Shown here one piece after another: positions 5,612-5,684 of a stretch of DNA of 5,684 bases. The notes under the pieces are model-generated. The model was not told the DNA's origin and made no database searches. It saw only the letters and a list, made by a program, of their open reading frames with translations. The DNA is from an uncultured Campylobacter sp. (GTDB taxonomy: Bacteria; Campylobacterota; Campylobacteria; Campylobacterales; Campylobacteraceae), in assembly GCA_938041615.1 (NCBI GenBank), contig CALISV010000117.1:1-5684 (forward strand), given 5' to 3'. Every line of letters begins with the position of its first letter. Position 1 is the stretch's first letter. A program made the position numbers and the translations under genes.

Positions 5612-5628
5612 CGGCCGTCTGCCAAGAC

Positions 5629-5664
5629 CTTACAGCAAGCTCGCTTTAGAGCTTGCTAAGTAAG
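5629..5664. repeat. hairpin 5, 14-bp stem with an AA bulge
   Basis: AGCAAGCTC (5634-5642) pairs perfectly with GAGCTTGCT (5649-5657) around GCTTTA. The helix extends with CTTAC (5629-5633) and GTAAG (5660-5664), leaving AA bulged. A short GTCT/AGAC stem (5617-5628) precedes it and an AGCC-TAT-GGCT stem (5670-5680) follows, so structure continues to the window end. Confidence 0.7.
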
Positions 5665-5684
5665 TTATTAGCCTATGGCTGTAT

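Larger units (their letters stand above)
5296..5684. other. gene-free tail with clustered hairpins
   Basis: No convincing coding region was found in this stretch on either strand. The first part, to about 5430, is AT-rich with only a small GCCG-TAGA-CGGC stem (5320-5331); on the - strand this is followed by AAATTTTTAG and might be a weak terminator for a transcript arriving from the right. From 5434 on, inverted repeats follow one another with almost no gaps, listed separately below. The cluster runs to the window edge and probably continues. It may be a repetitive intergenic element, a structured RNA or stacked terminators. Confidence 0.6.

Noticed and set aside
5434..5680. CRISPR array or integron attC array
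   Set aside because: The stems differ in sequence and length, with no regular repeat-spacer period and no shared core sites or cassette genes.
5434..5680. Retron non-coding RNA
   Set aside because: Long hairpin 3 is suggestive, but no reverse transcriptase is in the window and no outer a1/a2 repeat pair or branching guanosine could be assigned; kept only as something to check downstream.

Overview
The window looks like a chromosomal segment from a Campylobacter-type epsilonproteobacterium, possibly of the oral C. rectus/showae/concisus/curvus group. This is inferred from moderate-GC genes beside AT-rich spacers, frequent AAATTT words between genes, AAGGA-type ribosome sites and sigma70-like promoters. 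No rRNA or tRNA is present to fix the taxonomy.

Layout: (1) Positions 1-200 hold the open 3' end of a probable upstream gene on the + strand. (2) A 12-helix MFS permease of the RhtX/FptX/AmpG type (172-1338, +) starts inside that tail, with a good promoter and a candidate Fur site just before it. (3) A 206-bp convergent spacer holds two hairpins that may end transcripts from either side. (4) On the - strand, a TonB-dependent outer-membrane receptor of FyuA-like layout (2315-4270) is followed after 8 bp by a cytoplasmic alpha/beta hydrolase (1545-2306). (5) A 113-bp divergent control region carries back-to-back promoters with overlapping -10 boxes, a 14/16 match to a Fur box and an inverted repeat placed like an activator site. 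(6) A PchR/YbtA-like AraC-family regulator (4384-5295, +) is divergent from the receptor. (7) The last ~390 bp has no convincing gene but holds a dense run of perfect or near-perfect hairpins (about 5434-5680) that probably continues past the window edge.

Together the four main genes read as a compact iron-siderophore uptake module. The receptor would bring a ferric siderophore across the outer membrane using TonB energy. The MFS permease, rather than an ABC transporter, would carry it across the inner membrane. The hydrolase could cleave the ligand or its ester to free iron. The AraC-type regulator would switch the receptor on when the ligand is present, while Fur shuts all transcripts when iron is plentiful. 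No siderophore biosynthesis gene is visible, so scavenging of another organism's siderophore (phenolate/thiazoline or citrate-type, by family analogy) is the simplest reading. The ligand cannot be named from sequence alone.
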